Of a stretch of 64,000 bases of DNA, positions 63,659 to 64,000 are shown piece by piece; the stretch's first letter is position 1; the number at the start of each line of letters is the position of its first letter. The stretch comes from Streptomyces sporangiiformans (GTDB lineage Bacteria > Actinomycetota > Actinomycetes > Streptomycetales > Streptomycetaceae). The notes under the pieces were generated by a model. That model ran no database searches, was not told where the DNA came from, and saw only the letters and a program-made list of their open reading frames with translations. The position numbers and the translations under genes were made by a program. Where the stretch lies: positions 25,432 through 89,431 of the forward strand of contig NZ_VCHX02000109.1 in assembly GCF_005768555.2 (NCBI RefSeq), given 5' to 3'.

Positions 63659-64000
63659 GACGCCGGAGCCTAATCGCAGGCTCTGAGGCCGCCTCGCACG
63701 GCCCCCGTACCCCTCGGCGGGCCCATAGCAGCGCCGCGCCGACCCCGCCCCCGCAACCGCCGGATCGGTCACCGCTCCTCGCCAACTCGTCGGCGGCAGG
63801 CCAGGATCACGGTCGCATCCGTTCAGTGCGCGACTCGCTCCCGCCAGTTCCGTACATGGCGTTACCAACCCCTCACTCTCAGGTTTAGCGTCCTTCACCA
63901 GGTGACCGGCGTCCCACCCGCCGCCCGGCCAGGGGCGGCAGCCGGACACCACCGCCGAGAAAGGTCCGGCGGCGGCCCGCTCCCCCTGTGCGGGCCGCCG
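63659..64000. other. right-edge intergenic region with terminal hairpin
   Basis: No gene is supported in the last 342 bases. An 11-bp perfect hairpin (63970-63980 with 63990-64000) sits at the very edge and may terminate a minus-strand gene beyond the window. The promoter of the small membrane protein should be near 63670-63760. Confidence 0.5.

Overview
The window looks like the core chromosome of a Streptomyces or close relative. The DNA is very GC-rich with strong third-position GC bias, so long mirror ORFs lie opposite most genes. GTG starts and 1-4 bp translational-coupling overlaps are common, TTA codons are rare, and the gene set (folD-DUF3017, mdh, purN-purH, sucC-sucD, an IcmB-like mutase subunit, pcrA, NlpC/P60) matches the order I recall for the S. 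coelicolor SCO4796-SCO4835 region. No tRNA, rRNA, CRISPR array, transposase or integrase was seen.

Layout. 1-5.5 kb: start of an unknown gene, an ECF sigma factor with a membrane beta-propeller partner, a MocR regulator divergent from two AhpD-like genes, and a PEP-mutase-family gene whose start is split by a small palindromic repeat. 5.5-14 kb: a choline/glycine-betaine operon (aldehyde dehydrogenase, choline dehydrogenase-like GMC oxidoreductase, ATPase, fused permease, binding protein) divergent from a MarR-GNAT regulator that has a clear operator. 14-18.7 kb: a three-gene unknown membrane cassette, then mdh. 19-25.5 kb: four membrane-anchored HTH proteins, DUF3017 and folD. 25.7-34 kb: an FHA/kinase pair, a beta-propeller membrane protein, a second kinase, and gene debris from deletions. 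34-43 kb: purH, purN, membrane proteins, an HTH/sigma-like fusion, sucD, sucC. 43-46.8 kb: two secreted repetitive proteins. 46.8-54.9 kb: a divergent five-gene MoxR/DUF5682/VWA and SWIM/DUF5691 locus. 55-64 kb: an IcmB-like protein, lipase, M23 peptidase, PcrA helicase, and an NlpC/P60 hydrolase under a c-di-AMP riboswitch.

The strongest candidate for an undescribed system is the 46.8-54.9 kb divergon. Its 144-bp intergenic region carries two oppositely facing elements that fit the recalled RecA-independent (PafBC-type) DNA-damage promoter TTGTCRGTG-N8-TAnnnT. The SWIM-side element is a full match and would give a leaderless mRNA; the MoxR side has a weaker -10. The DNA repair helicase pcrA, 6 kb away, has nearly the same element. 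This suggests that the chaperone-like MoxR ATPase, VWA protein, DUF5682 protein, SWIM zinc-finger protein and DUF5691 protein act together in a damage response.

A second theme is sensing of the envelope: four HTH-TM-ectodomain proteins, two membrane kinases with wall-related ectodomains, three wall hydrolase-type genes, and remnants of more. Three genes in these accessory blocks (15661-17418, 29287-31377, 32118-33962) carry rare TTA codons, which points to bldA-dependent developmental timing.

All calls come from reading the sequence and from recalled family knowledge; no searches were run. Domain names such as DUF5682, DUF5691, DUF2690, DUF3017 and DUF6350 are recognition by eye.
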